From: Circinella umbellata
Lineage: Eukaryota; Mucoromycota; Mucoromycetes; Mucorales; Lichtheimiaceae
DNA length: 64,000 nucleotides
Assembly (NCBI GenBank): GCA_025093555.1
Contig: JAIWNF010000088.1
Span: 1 to 64,000 of the forward strand
Direction: 5' to 3'
Under the pieces are notes generated by a model. It was given only the letters and a program-made list of their open reading frames with translations, was not told the origin of the DNA and searched no databases. The translations under genes and the position numbers were made by a program. Positions 54,255 through 64,000 of this stretch are shown here, piece after piece; position 1 is the stretch's first letter; each line of letters starts with the position of its first letter.

Positions 54255-54309
54255 AGGATGTGTAAAGTTACTTTGTTCATACGTACGTATAAAGAGAAAA
54301 TTAGGTCTA

Positions 54310-54510
54310 TATAGAACAATATAGATGTTGTATCCATTGTACAATGGCTTCATAATAACGGACATTTAATATTATATATTTGAATACAGCATATTTCAAA
54401 TATGTTTCGATACTTCACGGTGCGTTTCAATGACTTTTAATATTAAAGAAATCCGTCTTCTTTATTGATACTATTTGACAGCTGCATTGATATACATTAT
54501 TTTTATCAAC
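54310..54510. repeat. Dispersed repeat, copy A (inverse of 58382-58565)
   Basis: Shares GAAGCCATT, AATATTATATATTTGAATACAGCATATTTCAAATAT, CACGGTGCGTTTCAATGAC, AATATTAAAGAA and GCTATTTGACAGCTGC-type blocks with the copy at 58382-58565 in opposite orientation. A weaker third echo (AGAAGTCCATCTTCT...CAGCTGT) lies at about 54675-54720. Length about 200 bp, non-coding, probably MITE-like. Confidence 0.7.
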
Positions 54511-54719
54511 AGCAAAACATATAGGACATAATGCTCACATATCTTACTGTTGTATCCAGCACATATTATTCATAAAGATAATTATTTGTCATTTTAATTA
54601 TTAAAGTATAGTGTATCTTTAATTATGCTTTGCTGATATTTCGTGTATTTCTCTATTTGGACCATGATTCGTAAGAACACAGAAGTCCATCTTCTATAAT
54701 GATAAAAGATAGCAGCTGT

Positions 54720-55264
54720 GTAGATATATCATATCGTCAACCGCTCAAAGTCTAATCTTAATATCATTAATCTTATATTCATAATTTACACAGCCACGAC
54801 AAATATAAATCTCACATATACACATATCAGTATATCCCACTGATAATAAGATTCATATATATAGAGATAATATTTTATTTTAATAAACTTCGGTTCAATT
54901 TTGTTCTTTTGGGTCTCGTTGACTTTTACACTTCTTTTATTTTATTTAAATTTCATTGATATAACAGTTAGATAGAATCATTGCATATATAATCGTGCTT
55001 TCTTAAATTATTGTTACGTTCAATCAAACTATCGTGCACGTTCAAATATGTGCTTGATGATATTAAACGTGTGATCTCTTTTCAAAATAACACCATGCAG
55101 CCTCACCAACCATTTATTTATCCATAAATAATCTAAGATGATCCATAATTGCTGTATATATCATATGTAAATAAGTAGCTGATAGAGACAGACATATACA
55201 TAATTTTAACCATATATTATAAAATCCCTATATATTTTGGCATAATAATAATCTACAAGTGTTT
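54720..55264. other. AT-rich, no gene seen
   Basis: No conserved coding sequence or clear repeat beyond short ATATAT stretches. Confidence 0.4.
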
Positions 55265-55420
55265 ATAAACTTTTGCGCAAATGATTTTGCATCTAAATTT
55301 TTGCGCTCAAGCATTTATGTCCAAGTATTTAATATTTTCTACCAGCTCATTAGGGCAGCTGTTAGCCAGCATTTCATGAGTAAATGAATTATATCTGAGG
55401 CATTTAAAATTTTTTTCCAT
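55265..55420. repeat. Decayed relative of the GCGCAAA MITE
   Basis: TTTTGCGCAAATGATTTTGCA, TTTTTGCGCTCAAGCA and ATGTCCAAGTATTTAATATTTT parallel the left-centre part of the hairpin MITE at about 34435-34520 (ATGTCCAAGCACTTAATATTTT). One arm appears lost. Confidence 0.55.
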
Positions 55421-55429
55421 TGGATAATA

Positions 55430-55548
55430 ATTAATTGATACTCAGTGTTACTAATTAATTGATACTAGGTGTTACTTATTAATTGATACTCGGTGTTACT
55501 AATTAATTGATACTCGGTGTTACTAATTTATTGATACCTCGGTGTTAC
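55430..55548. repeat. Minisatellite, 23-bp unit, five copies
   Basis: The unit AATTAATTGATACTCGGTGTTACT is repeated with small changes (CAGTG, AGGTG, CCTCGGTG). It ends 32 bp before the start codon of the next gene, so it lies in its promoter or 5' leader. Confidence 0.9.
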
Positions 55549-55580
55549 TATTTCTTTCCTGGATACTATTTTACTATAAA

Positions 55581-56637
55581 ATGGGCGATATAGGAAGAGA
55601 CTTACCAACAAAGTATAAACCTGGTACCGATCTTATGAGCAAATTAATGCTTGATGATAAACGAATCAATGATATCATCGTCAGTCAAATCATTGGTATG
55701 GTATGGGAACTCTCATTTGTTGGCATAACATTAATTAACTTATTTTTTTTTGTAACAAGGTGAACATGCTTCAGGTCAATATGTCTCTAGGCCGACGGAA
55801 TGGTTAGACTTTACCAAATCAGACGTATTATATACACCATCTACTGGAAGAAATTCAAATTCCATGCCACCTGTGCTTGTGGAAGTTCAGTATACCGGAA
55901 ATATAGCATTTTATCGTCGTTTAATAAGCTATAGCTTATCAGTTATGAAACGATATTCAGCGACACCAGTCGTACTTGCCATAGTCATTCATAACACAAC
56001 AACAGAATTGACGAATTTGACGACAACGTCAAAAAGGCTGCCTTTTCTTTTGGAGCTTCCATGCCATGGTTGGGCAGAATCTTGTTATGTCATAAATGCA
56101 TCATCAATATCCGATCATTTACAACAAAGCCCTCTAAATCCACTCGTTGCGCTTGGATATTTTTTAATCCAGCAAAAGTTGTCATTGCGATATATTGAGC
56201 GAAATGATGATGAAACAATCAGATTGTTATACACTATTGCACAACAAATTTTCGGTAACCAATTGCAAAAAAACAAAGAATCGATTACAGCAGAGGATTT
56301 GCAAGAAATCGATGATGAATGCACAAAGGCGAAAAAATATCTGCTTGAGGACGTTTCAGATCCTAATTCACGAATTCGCACTCTAGATTGTTTGGATAAT
56401 ATTTTGCTCAAATTAAGCGAACTAAAAATCAATCCAACAGAATCCACACCATCTAGCAGTACTGGTGATTCTGCGACCAAAGATTGGGACTTTGTTGATA
56501 AGTACTACCGCGATCATGGCACATATAACTGGGAAAGCATCTTTCGACTGGGCAAGGAAAAAAACTTATTTGGCAGCTATTCCAAATGGACAAGTACAAA
56601 ATCTGCATATTACAGATACCAGAAACAAAAGAATTAG
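55581..56637 (+). CDS. PD-(D/E)XK nuclease-like protein (Rpn/PDDEXK_2 type)
   Basis: Two exons. The first starts at ATG 55581 and ends in SQIIG, and the second begins at a GTAACAAG acceptor near 55760. Seen: SDVLYTPS, then PVLVEVQYTGNIAFYRRLISYSL, the Asp...Glu-x-Gln core found in Rpn-type nucleases (Gln in place of Lys). Then strands VVLAIVIHNTT and LLELPCHGWAESCYVI. The C-terminal part is helical and ends DWDFVDKYYRDHGTYNWESIF..GKEKNLFGSYSKW, which looks like a small helical DNA-binding module. About 295 residues. Intact, but its role is not known. Transposon-rich neighbours suggest a domesticated or element-borne gene. Confidence 0.65.
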
Positions 56638-56639
56638 CA

Positions 56640-57430
56640 GTTGACGTGGATCGGGGTTGTTGTTGTTGTTGTTGTGGGGTGATTTTATAAATATTTGCGT
56701 TTTTTATCAGTGAATAAAAATAATATGGCAATAAACTAGAGATTTCTGGTTAGCTTTTTGCTGTGTACAAAAAGATCTCAGAATTGTTTTCATTTTGGCG
56801 TAGGCCAAAAAAAGCCTATAGAATGACACAGATTTTTTATTGTTCAATGCTAGTATCAATAAGGAGTTACTGTTCCCATACCTCCTTGTTATTGTTATAT
56901 ACTGTGCGAAAAGTAAGATATCACGCTGTTTGGATCGCATTTGATAAACGTTATAACATGCAAGTGAAAAAAAAAGCGGCTAATGCATAAAAATATGTAT
57001 TGATACTATATTTTTATATGTTTTTTCTATTCTTTGCATTTTATTGTAAGCAATAAATACATGATTTGTTATATATATTTAGTTGTATTGTCATAAAGCA
57101 TTAAAAATTATGCAAGTTTGGCTAATACGTTAAAGATAAAAAGAAAAAGGAAACTCAGAAAGCACCCCAACTTATAATATTTTTGGTATATACGTAATGC
57201 CAAAACTTGTGGTAGAAAGCATAAAGAACTGTTAGATAGGAAGCTATAATTAATACGAAATAGCGAATAACTAAAATTACACCAGAGAATATGTAAATAA
57301 AAATCTACAGTATGGTTAAAGTATGGGTGAAAGAACACAGCATGAAAAGAAAAAAACTATGAAAATGGTCAAGAAATAACGTAATGTCATGATACAATAT
57401 GATGAACAATCTCTACATTCTTGGTTAGAT
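56640..57430. other. No gene seen
   Basis: AT-rich. A TTG/GTT repeat lies just after the upstream stop. Short open frames are low complexity. Confidence 0.4.
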
Positions 57431-57434
57431 CATG

Positions 57435-57708
57435 CCAGATATGACAGGTTGGCAAATTTTCAGCACGTTGGCTTGGGCCAGTGACAGTAATAAAGGTGTA
57501 TGAAAATGGAACTTATATGCTACAAGGCCTTAATGCAAGACGATTAAAAGGAGCAGTCCACGATCATAAATTGCTTCCTTTCTATTCACACAAAAAGATG
57601 ATTCCAGATAGACAGGTCCAAGTAGCAGCAAGGAAATATCAATCGTGTGTAGACAACCAAGATTCTATGCAACTAGGAGCGTTATTTCGGCCTAGAGGAG
57701 GCGATTGA
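57435..57708 (+). pseudogene. Retroelement integrase C-terminal fragment
   Basis: KFSARWLGPVTVIKVYENGTYMLQ followed by RLKGAVHDHKLLPFY and MIPDRQVQVAARKYQ matches the end of LTR-retrotransposon (Ty3-like) polyproteins, where a GPF/Y-type module follows the integrase core. Nothing of the core lies upstream. The frame ends at TGA 57708. Confidence 0.6.
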
Positions 57709-58115
57709 CATAATGCTAATAGGTATTCGGCCTAAATAACACCAATCAAATATTATCATGAATTTTTGTAATACAAGTTCTCTCAATTGAATTCCATCAA
57801 ATTATAGTCTCGTTAAAGTGACAATTTAGTTTATTAATATTTTTGTATATTTACATCTATGACCTATTTCATTTCAATTTATTCATGTATTATATATTTT
57901 ATATTGTTCAACCTTCCAATTGACTTCTGAAAACCATGTGTACAGAAATAGTAAAATAACTATATGAGAAAAGAAAAGACAATAAATAAAGAGATCTTTT
58001 TTTCAATTCAAAAGAAAACAAAAAGGTCCATCCCCTAACTTTACGCGTGACAAACAACTTTTACAGACAAGTGCCGTTGAACAACAATATATTCACGAAT
58101 TCGGATCACTACTGT

Positions 58116-58340
58116 AATGCCAGAATTACCCGATATGGATACGAAAGATGCGCTGTTTAATTTGTGCAAGGTTTAAAATATCAATGCCGTTTGCAAAAAC
58201 TTTTTCGTTGTCAGGAGCATATGCTTATGCTGAAGCATATGAAACGGCAAAGCAATGTGCTAAGGTCAGTAATCGTCGTCCATCTAATTTCGCTCCTTTT
58301 AACAAGTCGTTTGGCCAACCGTTCTCTTTTTTTGGTAATC
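58116..58340 (+). pseudogene. Ty3-type gag fragment
   Basis: MPELPDMDTKDALF, then (other frame) GLKYQCRLQ, then (third frame) YAEAYETAKQCAKVSNRRPSNFAPFN follow one another as in the capsid end of Ty3 gag. Two frameshifts within 100 bp show decay. It may derive from the same family as the integrase scrap 400 bp upstream. Confidence 0.55.
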
Positions 58341-58381
58341 AATCCTATATGTTTTTCCATTGATAAAATAAGATATTAACG

Positions 58382-58565
58382 CAGCTGTCAAATAGCATCA
58401 ATAAAGAAGAAGACGGACTTCTTTAATATTAAGAGTCATTGAAACGCACCGTGAAATACCAAAATGTCAGTGAAAGATATTTGAACTATGCTGTATTTAA
58501 ATATATAATATTAAATGACTGTTATTATGAAGCCATTAGACGTTGGATACCACACCTATAATTGA
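58382..58565. repeat. Dispersed repeat, copy B (inverse of 54310-54510)
   Basis: Begins GCAGCTGTCAAATAGCATCA and ends near ATACCACACCTATAATTG. It directly follows the gag scrap. See copy A. Confidence 0.7.
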
Positions 58566-58699
58566 AGTTGATTACTTTATTGGTTACTAACTTGACTGAT
58601 TTCTCTTACTCTTATTTTTTAAAAAAAGTTATTCATTATGTATACTACCTGCTCATCAGCTAACAAATCTCAAAAGCCATTATTAGCAATATGGCATTA

Positions 58700-59133
58700 G
58701 GGTGTCTCAAACATCAAAATTTTTTGCAGATATTGAAAATCAGCAGATATTCAATATTTGTAAGGAGCGATTTTGATTGGTCGGTGTACGAATATTCGTA
58801 CTTTTCAAAAATCGGCGTAAAAAGCATGAATTTCACGAATATTCGTAAAAAAAAATATTTTTTTTAAGTATAAAAGATATTCTATGTTTAAACTATATTG
58901 TTATGAGTCTATATAGTTATTCATGGATTTATATATATAAAAATACATTAGATGATTATTTTTTATTAGAATGTACATTTTTTTACTATCATTTTTTTTA
59001 ACAAAATCTCATCTTACAGCAAGAGGGTCTCAAAGTTCTTCCAAGCGATTTCTTCTCTGATTGGCTACTTTCAGAATCCGCTGCGAATATCTGTTTGGGA
59101 ATATTTGCACAAATTTTGATGTTTGAGACACCC
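58700..59133. mobile_element. TA-flanked MITE with GGGTGTCTCAAACATC ends
   Basis: The left end GGGTGTCTCAAACATCAAAA and its inverse at the right end are each bordered by TA (58698-58699, 59134-59135). The interior contains GTACGAATATTCGTAC and CACGAATATTCGTAA palindromes near the left end. 434 bp, non-coding, Tc1/mariner-like. Confidence 0.85.
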
Positions 59134-59214
59134 TATTGAAGAGAAATGCAGGTGAACAATTTTCAACAATCATTCCTATGGTATTGGCTGACCTCCCCTC
59201 GATGTAATCAAAAA

Positions 59215-59922
59215 ATCACACTTTGCAGCTTAAGTTCCTCGTTCGCCTCCAATTCCTACCAGTGACAACTATGGCAAGAGCAAAATAGAGTTATCATTCT
59301 TATGAACCAATAATCAATACGTACGATCATTGGAAAAAATTATCTACGAACAACCCCTACTTCAAGTCATATAAAAAGTTAAGACAAGATTCAGATCCAC
59401 CACAATGTCCCACCAAAGAGACAATCAAACAAAGAAGAGATAAAGAATATACTGACCGAGGTAACAACAGGAAAACAGTACAATGTCTTTAAATTGACCG
59501 CCGTATTAACCAATTCTATATGGTCCAGTTACCTCACGGACCGACATCGTCTAACTAAATGGCGTATGCAATGGCTTCCTTCATACCCATTACAAGACTA
59601 TCATTATGGAGCACCAGCAGCTACTAGAAGGCACTATACCATCTGCTCACTTCTGCAACAGCATCTACAGAAGCTACTAGATGCGTTTGGTTCTTTCCCA
59701 AACCTAGTTTCACCTCGACAACCTATAGATCATATTCAAAACAGGTTACCACGCTCTGAAGCTGGTCTTACTCTTGGTAAATGGGAATCCGCTTGGCCCG
59801 CTTTACTTCATGTCCTCCGAGAAGTTGACAGACTAAGTCATACAGCTGATACATATACCTATGTTGAACAACCAGCCCTTCAGGCTGCAACCACAATCAT
59901 ATCCCCTCCAAACATATAAACA
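59215..59922 (+). pseudogene. LINE reverse-transcriptase C-terminal remnant
   Basis: Two frames: first KKLRQDSDPPQCPTKETIKQRR, then, after an in-frame stop at about 59490, DRHRLTKWRMQWLPSYPLQDYHY and RRHYTICSLLQQHLQKLLDAFG, ending at TAA near 59919. The Tyr/His/Cys arrangement after a basic WRM..WLPSYP segment is what I recall from the C-terminus of fungal LINE proteins (usually CxxC...HxxxC). The RT core is missing. Confidence 0.5.
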
Positions 59923-60866
59923 TGTACTAGTAACTATTTCATCATCCCTTACACCATCTTACTATTTAGTATTTTAGTCAACCATTACCTCATTTCTTCC
60001 CGCCTACTCTAACCAAACTTTTTTTCCATTACGGTTTTTTTAGTTATGGTATTAATGCTCTTAAAACCCACTTTTATATTTTTTTTATCCCTTTGTACCG
60101 CAAGGAAGCGACTACATGTCTATAGACGAATGTCACTTAGTCTTCCACGATAAGTAAACAAAAATTTTCAACTATTCATTACGTATAACTTATCTGAATT
60201 CTATAACTTTTATTAATTTTTCTAACACGATACGAAGAAACTGCATCAGTATATAAACTGGATTTTTATTTAAATATTACTCAACGTAAATCAAGTTGTT
60301 AATATTTTCGTATAAAAATTAAATCAATATACTTTAATAATATAGCATGTTTTGCTCTCACGTTCAAAAACCCTTAATAACGAATTTTTAGATTTCAGTT
60401 GATATGTTACACGAGGATATATGCAACATATATAAGAGATTATTATCCAGCTTCAAAAATCAAGAAGTTTTTTTCATACAAAAACAGCCAGGATATATGA
60501 AGGAAATACTCTATTTAAAATATTTATATGAGATTTATATGATCAAGGTTCAACAGTGTGCTATGTACCTATTGTCTATCATTTAGAAATAGTCTATTAT
60601 CTTCTTTGATTCAATTGAATCATGAACAGTTCAAAAAATGCAAAGTCATTGTAGTAAACTATTGTTTATAAAAACCATTTCAGTTATTAACATATAATGC
60701 GTCTATCCATAACTCTTTTCTTAGTGTAACGAGAAGTATTTTTTTGTTTTTTTGGCAAGGTGAAAACTCGAATTCCCGCGCCTTGTACAAATTTTCTGTT
60801 TGGGAAACAATCTCTCCTTTTTTTTTCATAATCATAACTTTTTTTTATTGCTCTTTCCTCAACATT
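59923..60866. other. Upstream region of the kinase gene, no gene seen
   Basis: AT-rich. A run of T and a TTCATAATCATAACTTTTTT stretch just upstream of 60867 may be part of the promoter or leader. No coding signal. Confidence 0.4.
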
Positions 60867-63800
60867 ATGTCTCGAGACCATGGTCGTGGAAGAGATAACA
60901 ACAATAACAACAATCAATCCTTTGTGGATGCTCGTGGGATCCCTGTCGTCCAAGTTTCAACACCATCGCCTAAAAATTCGACCACTCGATTTCGACCGAT
61001 CAGAATAGACCCCAGCGCACTAAACGATGAAGTTCGTATATGTCGTACGTCTTCATCGTCATCCGGATCCGTAAATTCAACAATAAATATCAACAATGAT
61101 AAGCATTCGCTTATAAATGTCTATGATTCTTCCCAGTCGAAAAGAGATAATACCACGCGATTATTTTATCGTGGATTACCGACAGCAACAGCAACAGCTA
61201 TACCATCAGGAACAACAGCAACATCGACCATTAGCAATAATAGCAGTATCAATAGTAGTGGTTTAATAAAAAAACGCCGTAAACGTGTCGATCCACCTGA
61301 TGATAGACAAAGAAAACGACGGTTCAGTAGCAGTACAGCTACTATTGATAATCGTAATAATAGTAAATCTATTATAGTAACAGCTTTAAAAGAACAATCG
61401 ACAATGTTACCATCATCATTACCATCACAGAACAACCACAACAATAATAGCATTGATGAAGATTCACAGAAAACACTTTATTCTAGTCAAGAAGAGCCTG
61501 AAACTCCCTTGTCCAAAGTAAACGGACCTGATCAACCAAGAGGAGTGGATATAATGCCCATTGATTCAAAGGAGGAAATGGGGCAAAATGCTCTATTATA
61601 TCATCCAAATCGCCACAAAACAAAATCACCTGATATCATTGTTCGAGATCATACCGAAACGTTAACTAATCCGCAGAAAGACAAAGAAATGGATCTGAAT
61701 ATAGAAAAATCATGCACAACAAAACAAACTGAAATGATTAATGAAGAAAATAAACGGATTGGCGACGATCTAAAAGAAAAATGTAGCACTAAAGAACATA
61801 CACAACCACTTATTAGTGCAGTCAAAGCTCCCAATAAAAAGGGAGAACAAATAAACAACAAGTCGAATGAAGAAATAAAGTGTATTGATGCGAACGAAGG
61901 AAACCAAAATGTAGATAAAGTACAAAAGACGCACCAAGACCATAAAACAAGGGATGATATTGTAGAAGAAACGAAGGGCGTCGGTAAACAATCACAACAA
62001 AAAGAGTTGTCAGACAAAGGAGAGAAAAAATTGGAAGAGGAAAAGAAAAAGGCAGAGGAAGCACGGAAGCAAGCATATGAAGAAAAGAAACGTGCGGAAG
62101 AAGAAAAGGTCAAGGCGGATATCGATGAATTGAATAGTAAAGTTAAAAACTTATCAGAATATTATAACATTATACGGAAAATTGGTGAAGGTATTTTTTT
62201 TTCGTTTTCTTTTACTATCACAAACATCCTTTGTATGGATAAGGGATCTAATAATTTATTTATCTTTTAAAAAAAAGGTACTTTCAGTACTGTATACGAA
62301 GCAATTGATTTACGATCTGACCTATATAACAATCAAGCATGGCAAAAACAACTGTTGGCAGGGCATCGTGTTACTAATCCCAATGCGAATTACAATTCCA
62401 GTAATCGGGTGGCACTCAAGCGAGTATATAGTACAAGTAGTCCAGCACGATTGGCAAGTGAAGTTCAAATTCTTCATGAACTTCGAGGTCGTCCTTGTAT
62501 TGCTCCCTTGATTGCTGCATTTAGATACCAGGATGAATTTTTTGTTGTTATGCCCTATATTCATAGTGATGACTTCAAGGTAAATATTAAATGATACCTT
62601 GCGAATTGCTACATTTGTGTTTATGCATGAGATATAATACAATATAAAATAACCGTTATTTATATTATAGCAAACATATCGAGAGATGAGTATGGTTGAG
62701 ATCAAATGTTATTTTCGAAGTCTATTCACTGGATTAAGCCATCTACATGCATATAATTATATCCATAGAGACGTCAAACCAAATAACTTTCTATATGATC
62801 GGAAGCTACGAACTGGCGTGCTTATTGATTTTGGCCTTGCTGAGGTACCACCATAATAAGTGAACAATAATTTTTCATGGATATGTATCATTTGTTCCTA
62901 AACTGACTGACTTTTTTTCTTTGATTGGTAATAGAAAATTGTTACTCCACGGCCTTCCTCGCTAGCAAGCCAGCAACATCAACAACAACAACAACAACAA
63001 CAACAGAAGCAGCAGCAGCAATTAGCAGCTCCCGGACAAGTATCACCCAAACAACCAACACCACCACCATCATCATCATCAACGTACGAACCACAATACG
63101 AGAAATCACTAACCCCTACTATGCAAACCCGCCAAACCCGCCAAAATCGCTATTCTCAACAACAATCACTAGAACAATCATCATCGCCTCAACAGTGCCA
63201 AACGCGTCGAACGCAACACCAGGACCAAATGTCCACTTCTCCCGCACCAACTCACAGAACCCGACAAGCTCAACAAGTACTAGCACAATCATCACGTCAA
63301 GCACGTGAAACAGACCAACAAGAAAAACTTCATATCCCATCCCCACAAAATAACCAGCCTCTTTTTACCTCAAATCGACTAGCTACCGGTATCATCGGTG
63401 CTAGTGATACTTCTACATCAACAACCGGAACGAACACTACTGGAACAACACCACCATTATCTAATCCAACATCTGCAAATAATAATAATAAAGAAAATGT
63501 CAATCAAAAAGTTAAAAGGCCTGGCTACCTTAAATACGATACGAGGTAATAATAATCATAATAGTAACTCTTCATTAGTTTTCTTTTTACTCATTTTTTT
63601 TATCTTTTATTTTTTATTGTTTATTTCTATTTCTTACATTGAAAAAAAAAGGCGATCAATACATGCGAACCGTGCAGGCACGAAAGGCTTTAGAGCTCCA
63701 GAAATTATATTACGTGAACGATACCAAACTGGAGGTAATGAAAAAGAGGGGATTAAAGGGAAAAAAGTTAATAATAAAGATTTTGTTTTGACTTTTGACT

Positions 63801-64000
63801 TTTTCTTGTTTTTTCTTAGCCATTGATGTATGGTCTGCAGGCGTGATTTTATTATCTGTTATCACTGGCCGATACCCATTTTTCCTTGCTGGTGATGATG
63901 CAGATGCAATTGTTGAATTGGCGAATGTTTTTGGTTTTGATAGTATCAGCGAATTGGCAGAGGCTAAAAGTAAGTTATTCGTGTATTTGCATTCCATGTA
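60867..64000 (+). CDS. CDC7: CDC7-like (DDK) protein kinase, 3' end outside the window
   Basis: The first ATG is at 60867 (MSRDHGRGRDNN). A long disordered N-terminus (about 440 residues, Asn/Ser/Thr then Lys/Glu-rich with a coiled coil KKLEEEKKKAEEARKQ) precedes the kinase domain. Domain pieces: IIRKIGE|GTFSTVYEAI (Gly loop), NRVALKRVY (Lys), LAGFRYQ-type hinge region VVMPYI, YIHRDVKPNNFLYD (catalytic loop), GVLIDFGLAE (DFG), and GTKGFRAPEIILR (activation segment end) then AIDVWSAGVILL. Between DFG and APE lies a roughly 200-residue Gln/Thr/Ser-rich insert, the large kinase insert typical of CDC7. Six exons are seen. It phosphorylates MCM to fire replication origins. Confidence 0.88.

Larger units (their letters stand above)
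50101..54265 (-). mobile_element. DIRS-type tyrosine-recombinase retrotransposon, apparently complete
   Basis: Inverted terminal repeats of about 121 bp (50149-50269 and 54134-54254) flank three minus-strand genes. An internal complementary region (about 50330-50420) is the inverse of both outer ends fused together: 50330-50391 mirrors 50101-50162, and 50394-50420 mirrors 54239-54265. This is the DIRS1 layout, in which the element replicates via a circle and integrates by tyrosine recombinase. All three frames are open, so it may be recent or active. Confidence 0.92.

Noticed and set aside
60404..60586. Small plus-strand frame upstream of CDC7
   Set aside because: Sixty codons, no similarity or conserved features, in AT-rich DNA.
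61166..62113. Minus-strand open frames opposite the CDC7 N-terminus
   Set aside because: Leu/Val or Ser/Phe-rich mirror images of the Asn/Lys/Glu repeats on the coding strand.

Overview
The window looks like a piece of an AT-rich, intron-dense nuclear genome of an early-diverging fungus, most likely Mucoromycota. The housekeeping genes have many short GT-AG introns, some with a TACTAAC-type branch point. They sit between stretches full of transposons: DIRS, Mutator-like (MULE), Tnp2-type, Ty3, LINE remnants and TA-flanked MITEs. Species assignment is inference.

Layout. 1-612: flank with no recognisable gene. 613-11866: a giant, nearly perfect palindrome. Each arm carries, from the centre outward, the 5' leader, methyltransferase region, linker and first part of the helicase of a tobamovirus/virga-like positive-strand RNA virus replicase (an endogenous viral element, broken). 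Inside the methyltransferase region lies a DNA transposon whose DDE transposase ends in a chromodomain. The two viral 5' ends face each other across a 67-bp unique spacer. 12168-12915: decayed gene. 13273-18225: MULE transposon with 1.1-kb terminal inverted repeats (TIRs). 18240-21039: mostly non-coding, with short tandem repeats. 21040-23504 (-): spliced gene of unknown function with a PD-(D/E)XK-like motif. 24355-27832 (-) and 28222-29146 (+): Tnp2-type transposase and a divergent coiled-coil gene that may be its accessory protein. 29740-34760: decayed MULE with an OTU-like module, Ty3 integrase tail split by a TA-flanked MITE, and a hairpin MITE.

35150-48821 is an ordinary gene block: acetyl-CoA transporter (AT-1/SLC33A1 type), ribosomal protein uS10, XPD/Rad3 helicase, cysteinyl-tRNA synthetase with two candidate starts (mitochondrial and cytosolic), and on the minus strand a PA-TM-RING E3 ligase. 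50101-54265 is a complete DIRS-type tyrosine-recombinase retrotransposon (Gag, RT-RNase H, recombinase, inverted terminal repeats and internal complementary region). 54266-60866 holds dispersed repeats, a minisatellite, a second PD-(D/E)XK-type gene, Ty3 gag/integrase scraps, another MITE and a LINE tail. 60867-64000 is the first part of a CDC7-like kinase gene running off the edge.

The most unusual object is the palindrome. It is viral cDNA duplicated head-to-head, with a transposon already aboard. Transcription across it would give a hairpin RNA with roughly 5.5-kb arms and a 67-nt loop, so it could feed RNA interference against related viruses. That role is a hypothesis; the structure itself is read directly from the sequence.
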